Part shown: in pieces, positions 8,786 through 17,144 of the stretch | How the letters are laid out: every line of letters starts with the position of its first letter | Numbering within the stretch: position 1 is the first letter of the stretch | Source: Solidesulfovibrio magneticus RS-1 | GTDB lineage: Bacteria; Desulfobacterota; Desulfovibrionia; Desulfovibrionales; Desulfovibrionaceae | Reading direction: 5' to 3' | NCBI RefSeq assembly: GCF_000010665.1 | Contig: NC_012796.1 | Location: forward strand, 1,612,001 to 1,676,000 | DNA length: 64,000 bases | Notes under the pieces: model-generated | Databases searched by the model: none | The model's input: the letters and a program-made list of their open reading frames with translations, nothing else | Told to the model about the DNA's origin: nothing | Program-made: the position numbers and the translations under genes

Positions 8786-9595
8786 ATGGAAAACCTAGAT
8801 TCAGAATACAACGACCTACTTAAGAAGTTTGACACTACCATATCAGCTGTGAGCGCCTTATCTCATCACTCGGCTGGTTTTCCCTCCGCATCATCGCGGC
8901 ATTATTGGGCATCAGTTCTTTTTACCCGTCTGAGCGCTTGGGGATTAAGTATATTACAGCTTTTGCCTAGAAGCAGATTTTCAACCATATTTCTTCAAAA
9001 CTGGGACTGTTCTCCAATGACATCATTAGCAAGAAACTTCAGTGAATGTTTCATCGCTTACTTTTATCTAGCAATAGAAGAAACTAGCGAAGAAGAATGG
9101 CAATGCCGCTGGAACATATTCAATCTTCACGACTGCTTAAGAAGAAGAAAAATGTTTGAGCACCTAAAAACCCCATCCGATGAACTGAATGAGTTCGCGG
9201 AACAGGCCAACGAAATCAAACAACACCTTAAAAATAATACTTTTTTTTCAAGAATCTCCAAGGAAAAGCAATCTCGATATCTAAAGGCAAAAGACCTATA
9301 CATGGACTCTCAAGACGCGATTATGAACAGGGCTGGAATTAACTCTGATGCTTTTAGGGCGTTTTACATTTTGTGGTCATGCCATACGCACACTTTCCCC
9401 ATGGGGTTTTATAAAACAGGAGAAAATAATCGTGGAACCGGTCTTGAAAACATATCCGACAAAAGACACATGGTAGTTGCTCTTGATTTTTGCACAGATT
9501 TAGCAAAAAAAGCCGCGAGAAGCCACTTAGTATTGTTCCCTCATGCAGCTAGAGGACTAACATCTGAAAGCAAAAAATCCATATTTGATGAGTAG
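8786..9595 (+). CDS. hypothetical protein, possibly DUF5677-like
   Basis: From the ATG at 8786 the product has 269 residues; a longer frame begins with TTG in the recombination-site palindrome but has no support. It is largely helical, with a conserved-looking RHYWASVLFTRL stretch, a hydrophobic ILQLLP segment, a FSECFIAYFYLA helix and late SCHTHTFP. This is reminiscent of DUF5677-type proteins found in defence islands, but I am not certain. Its base composition is lower in GC than the flanks. It is transcribed divergently from the recombinase operon, and its promoter region would overlap the recombinase site, so site inversion could control it. Confidence 0.5.
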   Translation: MENLDSEYNDLLKKFDTTISAVSALSHHSAGFPSASSRHYWASVLFTRLSAWGLSILQLLPRSRFSTIFLQNWDCSPMTSLARNFSECFIAYFYLAIEETSEEEWQCRWNIFNLHDCLRRRKMFEHLKTPSDELNEFAEQANEIKQHLKNNTFFSRISKEKQSRYLKAKDLYMDSQDAIMNRAGINSDAFRAFYILWSCHTHTFPMGFYKTGENNRGTGLENISDKRHMVVALDFCTDLAKKAARSHLVLFPHAARGLTSESKKSIFDE

Positions 9596-9672
9596 GAGGC
9601 CAAGTTAAGCCTTTCATCCATTGCCGCACTTGAGGACATGCCGCCACCGGTCGCACGCTTCCTCGCCGTCGC

Positions 9673-9907
9673 GGCTCGACACTCCTTTTTCAGCCACAAA
9701 TCGCCTTCAAGCCTGACTGGGTAAAACATGCCAAGGCCGCGCCGTTCATGCGCAACGACCTAATGCTGGCCGTCATGCCCATTGGCGTCATCATCTTCCC
9801 CGACTCGGGGGATACAAGGGCAATCTGGCAGACAAGCTACGCAAGCTCGGAGTTCTAGTCTTCCGGTTCGGGCCCGCCTCTTGTCAGCCAGAAGCGATAA
9901 AGCTATA
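9673..9907 (+). pseudogene. frameshifted remnant of a DUF2493 (SLOG-type) protein
   Basis: One frame reads KHAKAAPFMRNDLMLAV followed by MPIGVIIFPDSG. From about 9811 the continuation, NLADKLRKLGVLVFRFG, is in the next frame. Together they match the C-terminal half of DUF2493 proteins common on plasmids and integrative elements. The N-terminal half is missing. This marks old mobile-element DNA between the defence genes. Confidence 0.6.
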
Positions 9908-9961
9908 AATACCTGCCGATGGCCATGCCCTTGCACTCAACACAATGCCCGGCGAGGTAAG

Positions 9962-11014
9962 ATGAGCAGTTTGGAAGACATCAGAAAAGAATACGAAGAG
10001 CTTGCGAGTTTGCCGTCCGATGCTGACGGAAACGCGAAACGAAAACGAGGCTTTGCTTTCGAAAGACTGTTGAACAAGCTCTTCGCCCTGAACGGACTTG
10101 AACCCCGCACCGGCTTTCGTCCGGCGGGCGAGCAGATCGATGGCTCCTTATACCTCGACGGGCGCATTTACCTCCTTGAGGCGAAATGGCATGCCGACCC
10201 GCTGCCCGCATCGACGCTCTATCAGTTCAAGGGAAAGGTCGACGGCAAGCTCGCCGGAACCATAGGCATCTTTATTTCGATGTCAGGCTATGCCGAAGAT
10301 GCTGTCGATGCGCTCATTCTCGGCAAGGAGCTCAACATCGTCCTGCTCGACCAGCGCGACATGGACGCATCGATCGTGCGGGGAAGCGGCTTCAAGAGCG
10401 TGCTGAAATTCAAGCTTCGGAAGGCCGCCGAGGAAGGTGCGATCTACTTCCCGATGGAAGGAGATCTCGTCACAGCTGATAAGACCAGCGCGGTCGAGAT
10501 CGACCTCCTGCGCTACGATCACGCCACCGGCGGCATCATGGCGACCCAGCCTGCACAGCCTGCGGCAGCGGATCTGCTGATCGTTTGCGAAGGCGACTCC
10601 GATCGCGTGGTAATCGCCACGCTCGCCGAACGCATCCTTGCGGCCGCCGGCTCAAGACGCTCGATCAAGATCATGACCGCGATGGGGAAAATGGCCATTC
10701 CGCGCGTCGCCAACGCCATGTGGAGTACCTTCAATTCGGAATCGAAGGTGTTAATCGTCGTAGATGGCGATAACGACCCAACCGGCACGGCCTCAATGCT
10801 CCGCAACGGTATGGAATTCCCAGACTGGATTGCCGCGATCGCCAATCCATCGATCGAGACCTGGCTCGACCTCGATTTTGAGACATTGCGACGCCGAGGC
10901 GGTAAATCGCGGATCAAGCAATACCGCAAGGCCTCAGAATCCTTGGACATCGATGCGGTTCGTCTGCGGGATACGCAGTTCGCACAATTCTACAACGCGA
11001 TCCTTGGAGCCTGA
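9962..11014 (+). CDS. Mrr-type nuclease fused to a TOPRIM domain
   Basis: From the ATG at 9962 (GAGG 4 bases upstream) the protein has 350 residues; a longer open frame upstream covers the DUF2493 remnant and is not credible. Residues about 30-120 form an Mrr-like restriction fold: RGFAFERLLNKLF, an acidic residue in EQIDG, the YLLEAKW ExK motif and QFKGKVDGK. Residues about 200-300 carry TOPRIM hallmarks: LLIVCEGDSD with the catalytic Glu and VLIVVDGDNDP with a DxD. Such nuclease-TOPRIM combinations recall OLD-family and other defence nucleases, but the order here is reversed and no ATPase is attached. DNA cleavage is inferred. Confidence 0.75.
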   Translation: MSSLEDIRKEYEELASLPSDADGNAKRKRGFAFERLLNKLFALNGLEPRTGFRPAGEQIDGSLYLDGRIYLLEAKWHADPLPASTLYQFKGKVDGKLAGTIGIFISMSGYAEDAVDALILGKELNIVLLDQRDMDASIVRGSGFKSVLKFKLRKAAEEGAIYFPMEGDLVTADKTSAVEIDLLRYDHATGGIMATQPAQPAAADLLIVCEGDSDRVVIATLAERILAAAGSRRSIKIMTAMGKMAIPRVANAMWSTFNSESKVLIVVDGDNDPTGTASMLRNGMEFPDWIAAIANPSIETWLDLDFETLRRRGGKSRIKQYRKASESLDIDAVRLRDTQFAQFYNAILGA

Positions 11015-11266
11015 TCGTTTCCATGCTCCACGCAAAAGCCCACACGCGCCAAAGATGCGCTTTGGTCCCCCCAACACTGGAGCGGAGCGCACTTTTGTCA
11101 TTGATCCGTCGGGATTATTCAGGCCGTTCAATTCTTATCCAAGGGCATCCATCGCGACTACGGATTTAGAAATAATTCAAGAAAATTAATAGTTTGTTTT
11201 TTTGTGCTATAAATGCTTTTTTAGAACGTAGTCTGAACGTAGGAATGCTTGGCTTTGCTCAGAACT

Positions 11267-11390
11267 GCTCAGGTTGAACGTGCCCTTGCTCGGGACGGCT
11301 CAGGTTGAACGTGCCCTTGCTCGGGAATGCTCAGGTTGAGCGTGTCCTTGCTCGGGAATGCTCAGGTTGAACGTGTCCTTGCTCGGGAAT
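11267..11390. repeat. four tandem 31-bp repeats
   Basis: Four units starting GCTCAGGTTG recur at 11267, 11298, 11329 and 11360 with an exact period of 31 and few substitutions. They lie in non-coding DNA on the origin side of the IncQ-like replication genes and could be iterons, a partition site or decoy binding sites. Confidence 0.75.
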
Positions 11391-11667
11391 GCTAAAAAGC
11401 TCCTATTGCCATGATTTTTTGAAAAAATTCTTTAATTACCCATTTCTTGGGAAGTTTTGCATTCGAATCATTTTCTAACAGCAGAAAACCAGCCGGCGGG
11501 GAAGGGGAAAAAACCCAACAGCCCGGACGGCACAATTTTCGACCCGTCTCCAGCCCCTCGCGACTGGCGACGGGGCTGGCGCTTCGCGGCTCATCCCTCG
11601 ATCCATTTCCCCGGAGCGCTTCGCGCGGAACCTCCAAACCAGATGTCTATCCGGCGCGAAGCGCATC

Positions 11668-11887
11668 CGGCCGGATACGGCCGGCCAGGGTGCCATGCTC
11701 GTAATTGCCCGGCCAGGAACGGCCGGGCATGGAGGTCTGGCGGGGCAGGGGCACCCCGCCTGACCGGACTTAGATCGGGTGGTTTTGGGCCTCCCTCCCC
11801 CTTCCCCGATGGCGGATTTCCGGCCGGTCACGGCCGGATCGAATGCCATCCATGATCGTAATTGCCCGGCCAGGAACGGCCGGGCAT
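11668..11887. repeat. duplicated GC-rich hairpin module
   Basis: A 32-bp exact repeat (11699-11730 and 11856-11887) contains a GCCCGGCC/GGCCGGGC stem with the loop AGGAAC. The similarity extends about 30 bp leftward in degraded form. The intervening DNA has no supported gene. It could be a pair of single-strand initiation sites of an IncQ-like origin. Confidence 0.65.
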
Positions 11888-11910
11888 TGTGATGCCAATT
11901 TTTGGTTCGT

Positions 11911-11950
11911 ATCTCTTCCTAGTCATCCTTAGGGATGACTAGGAAGAGAT
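11911..11950. repeat. 18-bp perfect hairpin of the putative origin
   Basis: ATCTCTTCCTAGTCATCC and its exact complement flank the loop TTAG. No T tract follows. Its place next to the iterons suggests a replication-origin hairpin. Confidence 0.75.
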
Positions 11951-12006
11951 AGGCGCAACAGCATTTCTGCAAATTAATTTAAAAATTCTAATAGTTACAG
12001 ACACAC

Positions 12007-12094
12007 CTTGTGACCAAAATCTCACCCCTTGTGACCAAAATCTCCATAGTCCGTGACCGAAATCTCCATAGTCTGTGACCAAACTCTCCATAGT
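12007..12094. repeat. four 22-bp iterons, putative oriV
   Basis: Four contiguous units at 12007, 12029, 12051 and 12073 share TGTGACC-AAATCTC-type sequence with an exact 22-bp period. They lie just beyond the end of repC. IncQ plasmids replicate from iterons of 20-22 bp bound by RepC, so this is the likely binding site of the adjacent protein. Confidence 0.8.
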
Positions 12095-12128
12095 CAGCCC
12101 TGTGAACCATCGAATATTCCGGACCAAT

Positions 12129-13013
12129 TTACCCGCCCTCAATCTGCCCCTGAGCAGTTCCGTCACGGCGCTCGGGACGACCAATAAACACAACGTCATT
12201 TTCAAATCGGACGTTCCAATTGATCCGCTCAAAACAAGGGAGCACATCCTTTACCAATCGAGACAGTCTCTTTCGCACGACTGCTGGACTTTTATCTTCA
12301 TCCCAAACATAATTCATCAACGTAGTAAGCAAAAAGCTCCTTGTTTTGCCAGGATTGATAACTGCACACAGATAGCTATGCAAAAGGCAAGCAGGCTCTG
12401 ATTCAAGCTGGCGAGATTCGTTTATGTCTATTTTTGTATAGTTTCTCTTCCCGAGGATTGCTAAGGCCAGAAAAGGGTTGATTAGAATTTGTATTCTCCC
12501 ATTGTCTTCGTTGGAATACGACAGAATATTAAAACCATATGTTTTTCTCGAATTGGTATCTTTTATATGGAACGCGACTCCTGTCAAATTTTTCAAAGAA
12601 TTCAAAACCATTCCTGGCCATTTCCCGTGCCGTTGTTTGCTTAATACATGAGCCAATTCATAGGCAGAGGTTTCAATAGCGCACGAAATATCCTTTACTG
12701 ATTCATCTTTTAATTTCAAATTCATTCGCAAGAGATGGTATCTTTCTGAAGTCGCCTGCTCTTTAACAAGTGTTCCTCTTCTTTTTTGGCATGACAATAA
12801 TAAAATTGCTTGAAATATCTTGAAATCAAAAACACTTAACTGACAAAATCCTCGAACCTCAATTTCAAGGTGTCCATAGTTTTCTATGAAATGCATCCTT
12901 TTTTCCATTTCATGCTTAGAAACAGATCGAAACAGCCTCCGAAGCAGCAAATGCATGTGATCAATTCTAACCACTGCATTTGCTGCTTTTGAATATGAAG
13001 AAGACCTAGCCAA
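12129..13013 (-). CDS. repC: IncQ-type replication initiator RepC
   Basis: The 294-residue product matches the RepC initiators of IncQ/RSF1010-like plasmids over its length: an early LLRRLFRSV segment, LSVFDFKIFQAIL near residue 65, a central RKTYGFNILSY stretch, INPFLALAI near 175, and a C-terminal HSYLCAVINPGKTR winged-helix region. It would bind the iterons at 12007-12094 and open the origin. The frame starts with TTG, 3 bases after the repA stop, with GAAGGA upstream. Codon use is AT-richer than the core genes, consistent with plasmid origin. Confidence 0.8.
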   Translation of the reverse strand: MARSSSYSKAANAVVRIDHMHLLLRRLFRSVSKHEMEKRMHFIENYGHLEIEVRGFCQLSVFDFKIFQAILLLSCQKRRGTLVKEQATSERYHLLRMNLKLKDESVKDISCAIETSAYELAHVLSKQRHGKWPGMVLNSLKNLTGVAFHIKDTNSRKTYGFNILSYSNEDNGRIQILINPFLALAILGKRNYTKIDINESRQLESEPACLLHSYLCAVINPGKTRSFLLTTLMNYVWDEDKSPAVVRKRLSRLVKDVLPCFERINWNVRFENDVVFIGRPERRDGTAQGQIEGG

Positions 13014-13016
13014 GGG

Positions 13017-13904
13017 CTATTTTCCTTCAATTTTGATGATGTCGGCAGGCATAAGAACGCCATTCTCGTCGCGTTCATACCAGCGTTCAGGGATTGGAGA
13101 GCCATAGTTTTGCTTTGACACGCCAAAACGAACAAAGAATCGCCGGCCATCTTCGCCGATAGCCATTTTTGGCGTCTTCGGACGGGCGAAATTTTCCGCT
13201 TCATCTTTTGACATTGGGGCAAGAAATTGCTGAAATCTGATATTGTCAGATAACACTGACGACCCTCGTGCGGCTTGTTGCATGTCGGAGTTGTTGTTAA
13301 GAGCAGAGCTTTTGTTAATGTGATGCAAAAATATGCACGAACAGTGAAGCTCGTGGCATATTTGTTCCATAACGCTCAAGACCATCGACATAGCTCCGCC
13401 TTCATTCTCATCTAAAAAATGAAAACGTCGTAATGTATCAAAATAAATCAATCGAAGCGGGTCGTCTCCTTCAGATGCAATTTTTCGACACAACGGCTTG
13501 ATGATCTCGATAAATTCGTAAACATCATCGGTTTCATTTTTTTTGGCAGTGAGATTTGGCTCTTTTGCCAAAAGTGAGATCATCCAGAGATTTTTTCTTG
13601 CATAAACTTTGTCTTCTTCGTTAAGCCCCCACGCTTTAGAAATGGATTGAATTCGTTTGCCGAATTCCTCTTCGGGGTCTTCGGCTGCAAAATAAATTAC
13701 TTGACCGCGTTTTTGTCCATCTCGGCCAATTGCAATGCCAAAAGCTTGCTGCATAGCGAAAAATGATTTGCCGCTTGCGCCAGCAGCGATAAGCGAGCCT
13801 ACGAGGCCCAAAGGAAGGCCTTCGACGACGTAATCAAGATCAGAATAATCCGCGTTGATTAAATCGTCAGAACGCGTGATTTTATCGAAATCAATGGGCT
13901 TCAT
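13017..13904 (-). CDS. repA: RepA-type replicative helicase (IncQ-like)
   Basis: The 295-residue AAA_25/RecA-fold ATPase has Walker A GASGKS (42-47), GQVIYFAAEDPEEEF near residue 85, a Walker B LIYFDTLRRF and a FLHHINK sensor stretch near 185. This is the pattern of the hexameric RepA helicase of RSF1010. GGAG precedes the ATG, and the gene lies between an HTH gene (2-bp gap) and repC (3-bp gap), forming an operon. No IncQ RepB primase gene is adjacent; the TOPRIM primase-helicase at 15.2-17.1 kb could supply priming. Confidence 0.8.
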   Translation of the reverse strand: MKPIDFDKITRSDDLINADYSDLDYVVEGLPLGLVGSLIAAGASGKSFFAMQQAFGIAIGRDGQKRGQVIYFAAEDPEEEFGKRIQSISKAWGLNEEDKVYARKNLWMISLLAKEPNLTAKKNETDDVYEFIEIIKPLCRKIASEGDDPLRLIYFDTLRRFHFLDENEGGAMSMVLSVMEQICHELHCSCIFLHHINKSSALNNNSDMQQAARGSSVLSDNIRFQQFLAPMSKDEAENFARPKTPKMAIGEDGRRFFVRFGVSKQNYGSPIPERWYERDENGVLMPADIIKIEGK

Positions 13905-13906
13905 GA

Positions 13907-14299
13907 TTATTCTCCTTCCTTTGCAAGAGCCGCTTTGGCGGCGGCCTGGGCAGCAGAGACGGCGGCCTTGGCGCGAGCTTCGGCTTTCGTGGGCCGGCCA
14001 CTACGGCGTGGAGGCGTAGAGGCCGTGGAAGCGGCAGAAGAGGCCTGGGAGGACTTGCTGGCGGTGTCCTGGGCTTGGGCCGAAGCTTGAGCAGCGGCTT
14101 GACCTTGGGCGGCGGCTTGGGCCGCAACCCAGGCCTGGACGCTTTCGGGCGTCCAGTAGTTGCGCCTGCCGATTTTGATCGGAGTCGGGGCGAGGTCTGG
14201 GCGGTGGCGCTTAACGGCACAAGCAACAGCGTCCGGAGAACTCCCGATTATTACAGCGACTTGCTCTTTTTTTAACAACAAGGGGGCGGGGATGGTCAT
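13907..14299 (-). CDS. AlpA/MerR-like DNA-binding protein with Ala/Gln-rich tail
   Basis: Residues 1-60 form a helix-turn-helix of the excisionase/AlpA type (LLKKEQVAVIIG, then RRNYWTPESVQAWVAA). The rest is low-complexity Ala/Gln/Ser/Lys, with an AT-hook-like RRSGRPTK near residue 100, so the tail probably binds DNA non-specifically. It is first in the operon with repA and repC and likely regulates it, possibly from the large palindrome just upstream (14343-14419). Confidence 0.65.
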   Translation of the reverse strand: MTIPAPLLLKKEQVAVIIGSSPDAVACAVKRHRPDLAPTPIKIGRRNYWTPESVQAWVAAQAAAQGQAAAQASAQAQDTASKSSQASSAASTASTPPRRSGRPTKAEARAKAAVSAAQAAAKAALAKEGE

Positions 14300-14342
14300 G
14301 GTGGCCTCGGGGCGAGGCGCGCAGGGAAACGGGAAAAGGCCC

Positions 14343-14419
14343 GAATCCCGAACGCTATGCCAAAAGACCTAGGCTAACCAGCCTAGTTTGTTGTCTTTTG
14401 GCACAGGGTTCGGAATTCA
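14343..14419. repeat. long interrupted palindrome upstream of the rep operon
   Basis: GAATCCCGAAC and TGCCAAAAGAC on the left pair with GTCTTTTGGCA and GTTCGGAATTC on the right (one mismatch), with a CTAGGCT/AGCCTAG stem in the middle. It may be an operator, a single-strand initiation hairpin or an attenuator. Confidence 0.7.
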
Positions 14420-14540
14420 GGCCTTACTTCGGTGCCGGCGATACGCGCCGCTTTTGACTGGTGGCCTCTGGACTGGCGCTTTTTCCACCCCGGAGGGTTT
14501 CGGCATCTTCGGCCCGGCATGGGGCCTGAATGCAGCGCAA

Positions 14541-14599
14541 TACGCAATCACATGAGATTAATCACGATTCCTCGCAAAATTGGGAGGAGTGATTGCGTA
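14541..14599. repeat. 11-bp inverted repeat with 37-bp spacer
   Basis: TACGCAATCAC (14541-14551) and GTGATTGCGTA (14589-14599) are exact complements. The layout would suit a transfer-origin or resolution site; no relaxase or resolvase is nearby. Confidence 0.55.
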
Positions 14600-14650
14600 C
14601 CCCCGGCGTTTCCTTGCCTCTATCTGTTTCGCCGGGCTTGCCGTTCTTCT

Positions 14651-14676
14651 CCGTTTCCGGCCTTGGCCGGAAACGG
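14651..14676. repeat. 12-bp perfect palindrome
   Basis: CCGTTTCCGGCC, TT, GGCCGGAAACGG. It is the third strong palindrome in a 350-bp non-coding stretch and has no T tract. Confidence 0.6.
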
Positions 14677-14962
14677 TCGTCAATCTTCGAATTCCAGGGC
14701 GCATGTTGCCTTATTTTTTCAGACCTGTCAAGACCGGGCTTGCCCCGGCCATGCTCCACTTGCTCCAATTTTGCTCCACTCAATCAACCAGCCCCGACCC
14801 GTCATGACCGGTCAGGCCCTTTGCAAATGATGGAATTATGGAATTTTTTAAAACTGGGCGGGACCAATGCTAGGCCATGATTGTGATTCGTAATCAGCAG
14901 GCGAAACCGGGCCAGGGCCAACCGATGTCTTTCTCAACTTGGCTGAAGGAAGCGATAGCGGC

Positions 14963-15340
14963 ATGAGCGAAAAGCGCGCCAAGGAAACTACCATTTTGCT
15001 CCGCAACCAGGGCAAAAGCGTCAAGCTGGAACTGTTCCCGGCAACGGCCTGGGGAGGCCCGGCAGGCTGTTACCGCCTGCGCCTTGACGGCTGCTGGCAC
15101 AGCCCCGGCGGCGGCAAGCACGAATTCTTCGCGCCGGCCGGCGTCGCCGGGCTCGTTGTCGCGCTGGTCTGCGGCGCTTCGGTGCAGCCCGAGGAATGCC
15201 CCGGGCTTCGCCGAGGCGACCGGGTACGCGTCCCAAACGGGACAGGCGCTTACGACAAGACCTTTGTGTCCGGCCCGCCGATCCTGGGGCGAGGGGAGGT
15301 GCTGCTTTTTGTGGGCAAATGTTTGTCGAGGGTCCGCTGA
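14963..15340 (+). CDS. hypothetical protein
   Basis: The ATG at 14963 follows a GGAAG-type site; the 125-residue product has a Gly/Pro-rich centre (KLELFPATAWGGPAGCYRLRLDGCW) and no membrane segment. The last 90 bases run antisense through the end of the primase-helicase gene, so the C-terminus is doubtful. I recognise no family. It is the only plus-strand candidate between the two replication modules. Confidence 0.4.
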   Translation: MSEKRAKETTILLRNQGKSVKLELFPATAWGGPAGCYRLRLDGCWHSPGGGKHEFFAPAGVAGLVVALVCGASVQPEECPGLRRGDRVRVPNGTGAYDKTFVSGPPILGRGEVLLFVGKCLSRVR

Positions 15341-17133
15341 ACCGTGCTTTTGGGAATGTCTGTGAGCTTCGCTATCTCTCGTACGCTTTTGCCCTGGTCG
15401 GCGAGACTGAGGATCTTGTCGACATTTTCTGAAAGGGGGTGCGTCGTCCATTGGAACGTGCCGTCCTTGGCGACCAGTCTGGCGACGAAAGGATCGGCTC
15501 CGCTGCCGGCCAAGCCTCTGGCTTTTTGAAGATGCACCTCGAAACGCGCGCCATCGGCTGGAGTGTGGTCTTTGACGGGCAACAGCGCGATCACGGTGTC
15601 CATAACGTCTTCGCGGGACGAGGTGCCGCGTTGGCCGCCGTTTTTGTTGGCATGGTGCACCACGACGACAGCGATGCCGCATCTTCTTAAGGATAAAAGC
15701 CAGGCCTGGACCGGCAGCCAGCTTTCGGCCTCGTTTTCCTTGCCGATCCGGCAAAGCGTCGCCAGATTGTCGAGAATGAGCAATTCCACCCCGGCAAGCG
15801 CAGGGTCAAGGGCCGCTTGGCCTTCCGGCGTGGCGAGGTTTGCCAGGAAATCGGGCTGGCAGTCCGGCGTGATGATCCGCAACTGCTCCGGGACGGGGCC
15901 GCCGTATCCTTTGACGATGCCGGACAGTCGTTCCTGCAGCATCCAGCCTGGCATTTCGCCGTCCACGAAGAGCACATTTCGAGGGCGGGGCGTCTTCCAG
16001 CGCAACACGGCCTGCCCAGCGGCCACGCCATAGGCCAAGGTCAGGGCCAGAAAGGTTTTGCCCAGCCCCCGGGGGGCGTAGAGCAAGGCCAAGCCCTGGC
16101 TCGGCAGAATCGGGTCCAGGATGTGTTCGCGCTTGGGAAAGCCGTAAGCAAGAAAGTCAGACGCGGAGAGCACGACAATCGGGGCCTTGGCTCCGGTTGT
16201 CTGGCCGCCTGCAACTGGAGGCGTAGCGGGGGGCTCGGCCTTGGCCAGGCTGACCTTGACCGCGTCCAGTCCTTCCGAGGCCGCCAGGTCATTGAAGTCC
16301 GTCTTCCCGGCTGGTTCCTTGAAGTCAGGCGCGGCAACCCGGGCTTGGACAGCCAGGGCGGCTGCGACGGCGTGGTCGATGCCGGGGTTTTTCCCGTATC
16401 TGGCGGCCGTCTCGTGGTCGTTGTCTGCACAGATAACCATCGGACGGCCGGGGAAGGCTTGGCGGGCCGTCTCGGCGACGGACCGCAAGTTGTGGCAGGT
16501 GAAACAGACAAGCACGGTCCCCTTGGCGGCTGCGTGGATGGTCGCACCGATCGCATACCCTTCGACAAGGTAAAGCGGGCCGTCATTGCCCTCGATCCGG
16601 AAGAAGCCGCCACGGATTTTCCCGCCGGCAAGGAACCTCTTCTCTCCCTTCGCGGTGATGAACTGCAGGGACATGGGGGTGCCGTTGGCATCACAGATGG
16701 GAACTGCCAGCCGTCCGTCCCTGGTGACGTAAATCTTGTCATGTGGTCTGACGCCCTTGCGAACAAGATAGGGGTGATCGTCTGGGGCGGGGCGGGCCGT
16801 CTTTAAGATGTTTTGGGCTGTGCGGCAGGCGGTAGCGTGCCGTGCATCGTCAGCTTGCTGTCGGGCTCTTCGGGTTTTCTCGATGCGGGCTTGTGCTTCT
16901 TTTGAGAGAGGGGTGGAGGACTTGTCTCTCCAGACGCCTTCCTCGCCGGTTCGGAAATTCCAGCAATGCCCGTAGGCGGGAGAATCGGGATAGAGCAGGT
17001 AGGCACCGTCTGCGCCGCGCTCTTTGCCGGCTGTGCCGCATCGGTGGATCGCGCCGTCAGCAATGATATCGACTGGGCGCAGGCCTGCGCTTTCGAGGAA
17101 CGCCCGGAATTCGCTCCAAAGCTCTGTCGCCAT
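15250..17133 (-). CDS. TOPRIM primase-helicase fusion
   Basis: From the ATG at 17133 (GAGG 9 bases upstream) the product has 627 residues. Residues about 1-120 resemble a primase N-terminal region but show no clear CHC2-type zinc set. A TOPRIM domain follows (GPLYLVEGYAIG with the catalytic Glu, then MVICADNDHE). A RepA-type AAA_25 helicase starts near 340 with Walker A APRGLGKT and Walker B LLILDNLA. The last 60 residues hold a helix-turn-helix (SVREIAKLTDIPKSTVQRTL). This is the replication protein type of satellite phages and plasmids. The preceding alpA-like gene ends just upstream, and the pair forms a unit with the repeats at 17413-17493. Confidence 0.8.
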   Translation of the reverse strand: MATELWSEFRAFLESAGLRPVDIIADGAIHRCGTAGKERGADGAYLLYPDSPAYGHCWNFRTGEEGVWRDKSSTPLSKEAQARIEKTRRARQQADDARHATACRTAQNILKTARPAPDDHPYLVRKGVRPHDKIYVTRDGRLAVPICDANGTPMSLQFITAKGEKRFLAGGKIRGGFFRIEGNDGPLYLVEGYAIGATIHAAAKGTVLVCFTCHNLRSVAETARQAFPGRPMVICADNDHETAARYGKNPGIDHAVAAALAVQARVAAPDFKEPAGKTDFNDLAASEGLDAVKVSLAKAEPPATPPVAGGQTTGAKAPIVVLSASDFLAYGFPKREHILDPILPSQGLALLYAPRGLGKTFLALTLAYGVAAGQAVLRWKTPRPRNVLFVDGEMPGWMLQERLSGIVKGYGGPVPEQLRIITPDCQPDFLANLATPEGQAALDPALAGVELLILDNLATLCRIGKENEAESWLPVQAWLLSLRRCGIAVVVVHHANKNGGQRGTSSREDVMDTVIALLPVKDHTPADGARFEVHLQKARGLAGSGADPFVARLVAKDGTFQWTTHPLSENVDKILSLADQGKSVREIAKLTDIPKSTVQRTLDKHLPTKSSTSPRPRIGGPDTKVLS

Positions 17134-17144
17134 GCTCACGGACC

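Noticed and set aside
9782-9961. N-terminal extension of the Mrr-TOPRIM protein
   Set aside because: The upstream frame is the wrong frame of a DUF2493 remnant; the ATG at 9962 has a proper Shine-Dalgarno.
11267-11390. Possible CRISPR array
   Set aside because: The 31-bp units are directly contiguous with no unique spacers, so this is a tandem repeat.
11392-11855. Overlapping GC-rich frames in the putative origin region
   Set aside because: They run through duplicated hairpins and encode Pro/Arg-rich low-complexity sequence on both strands.
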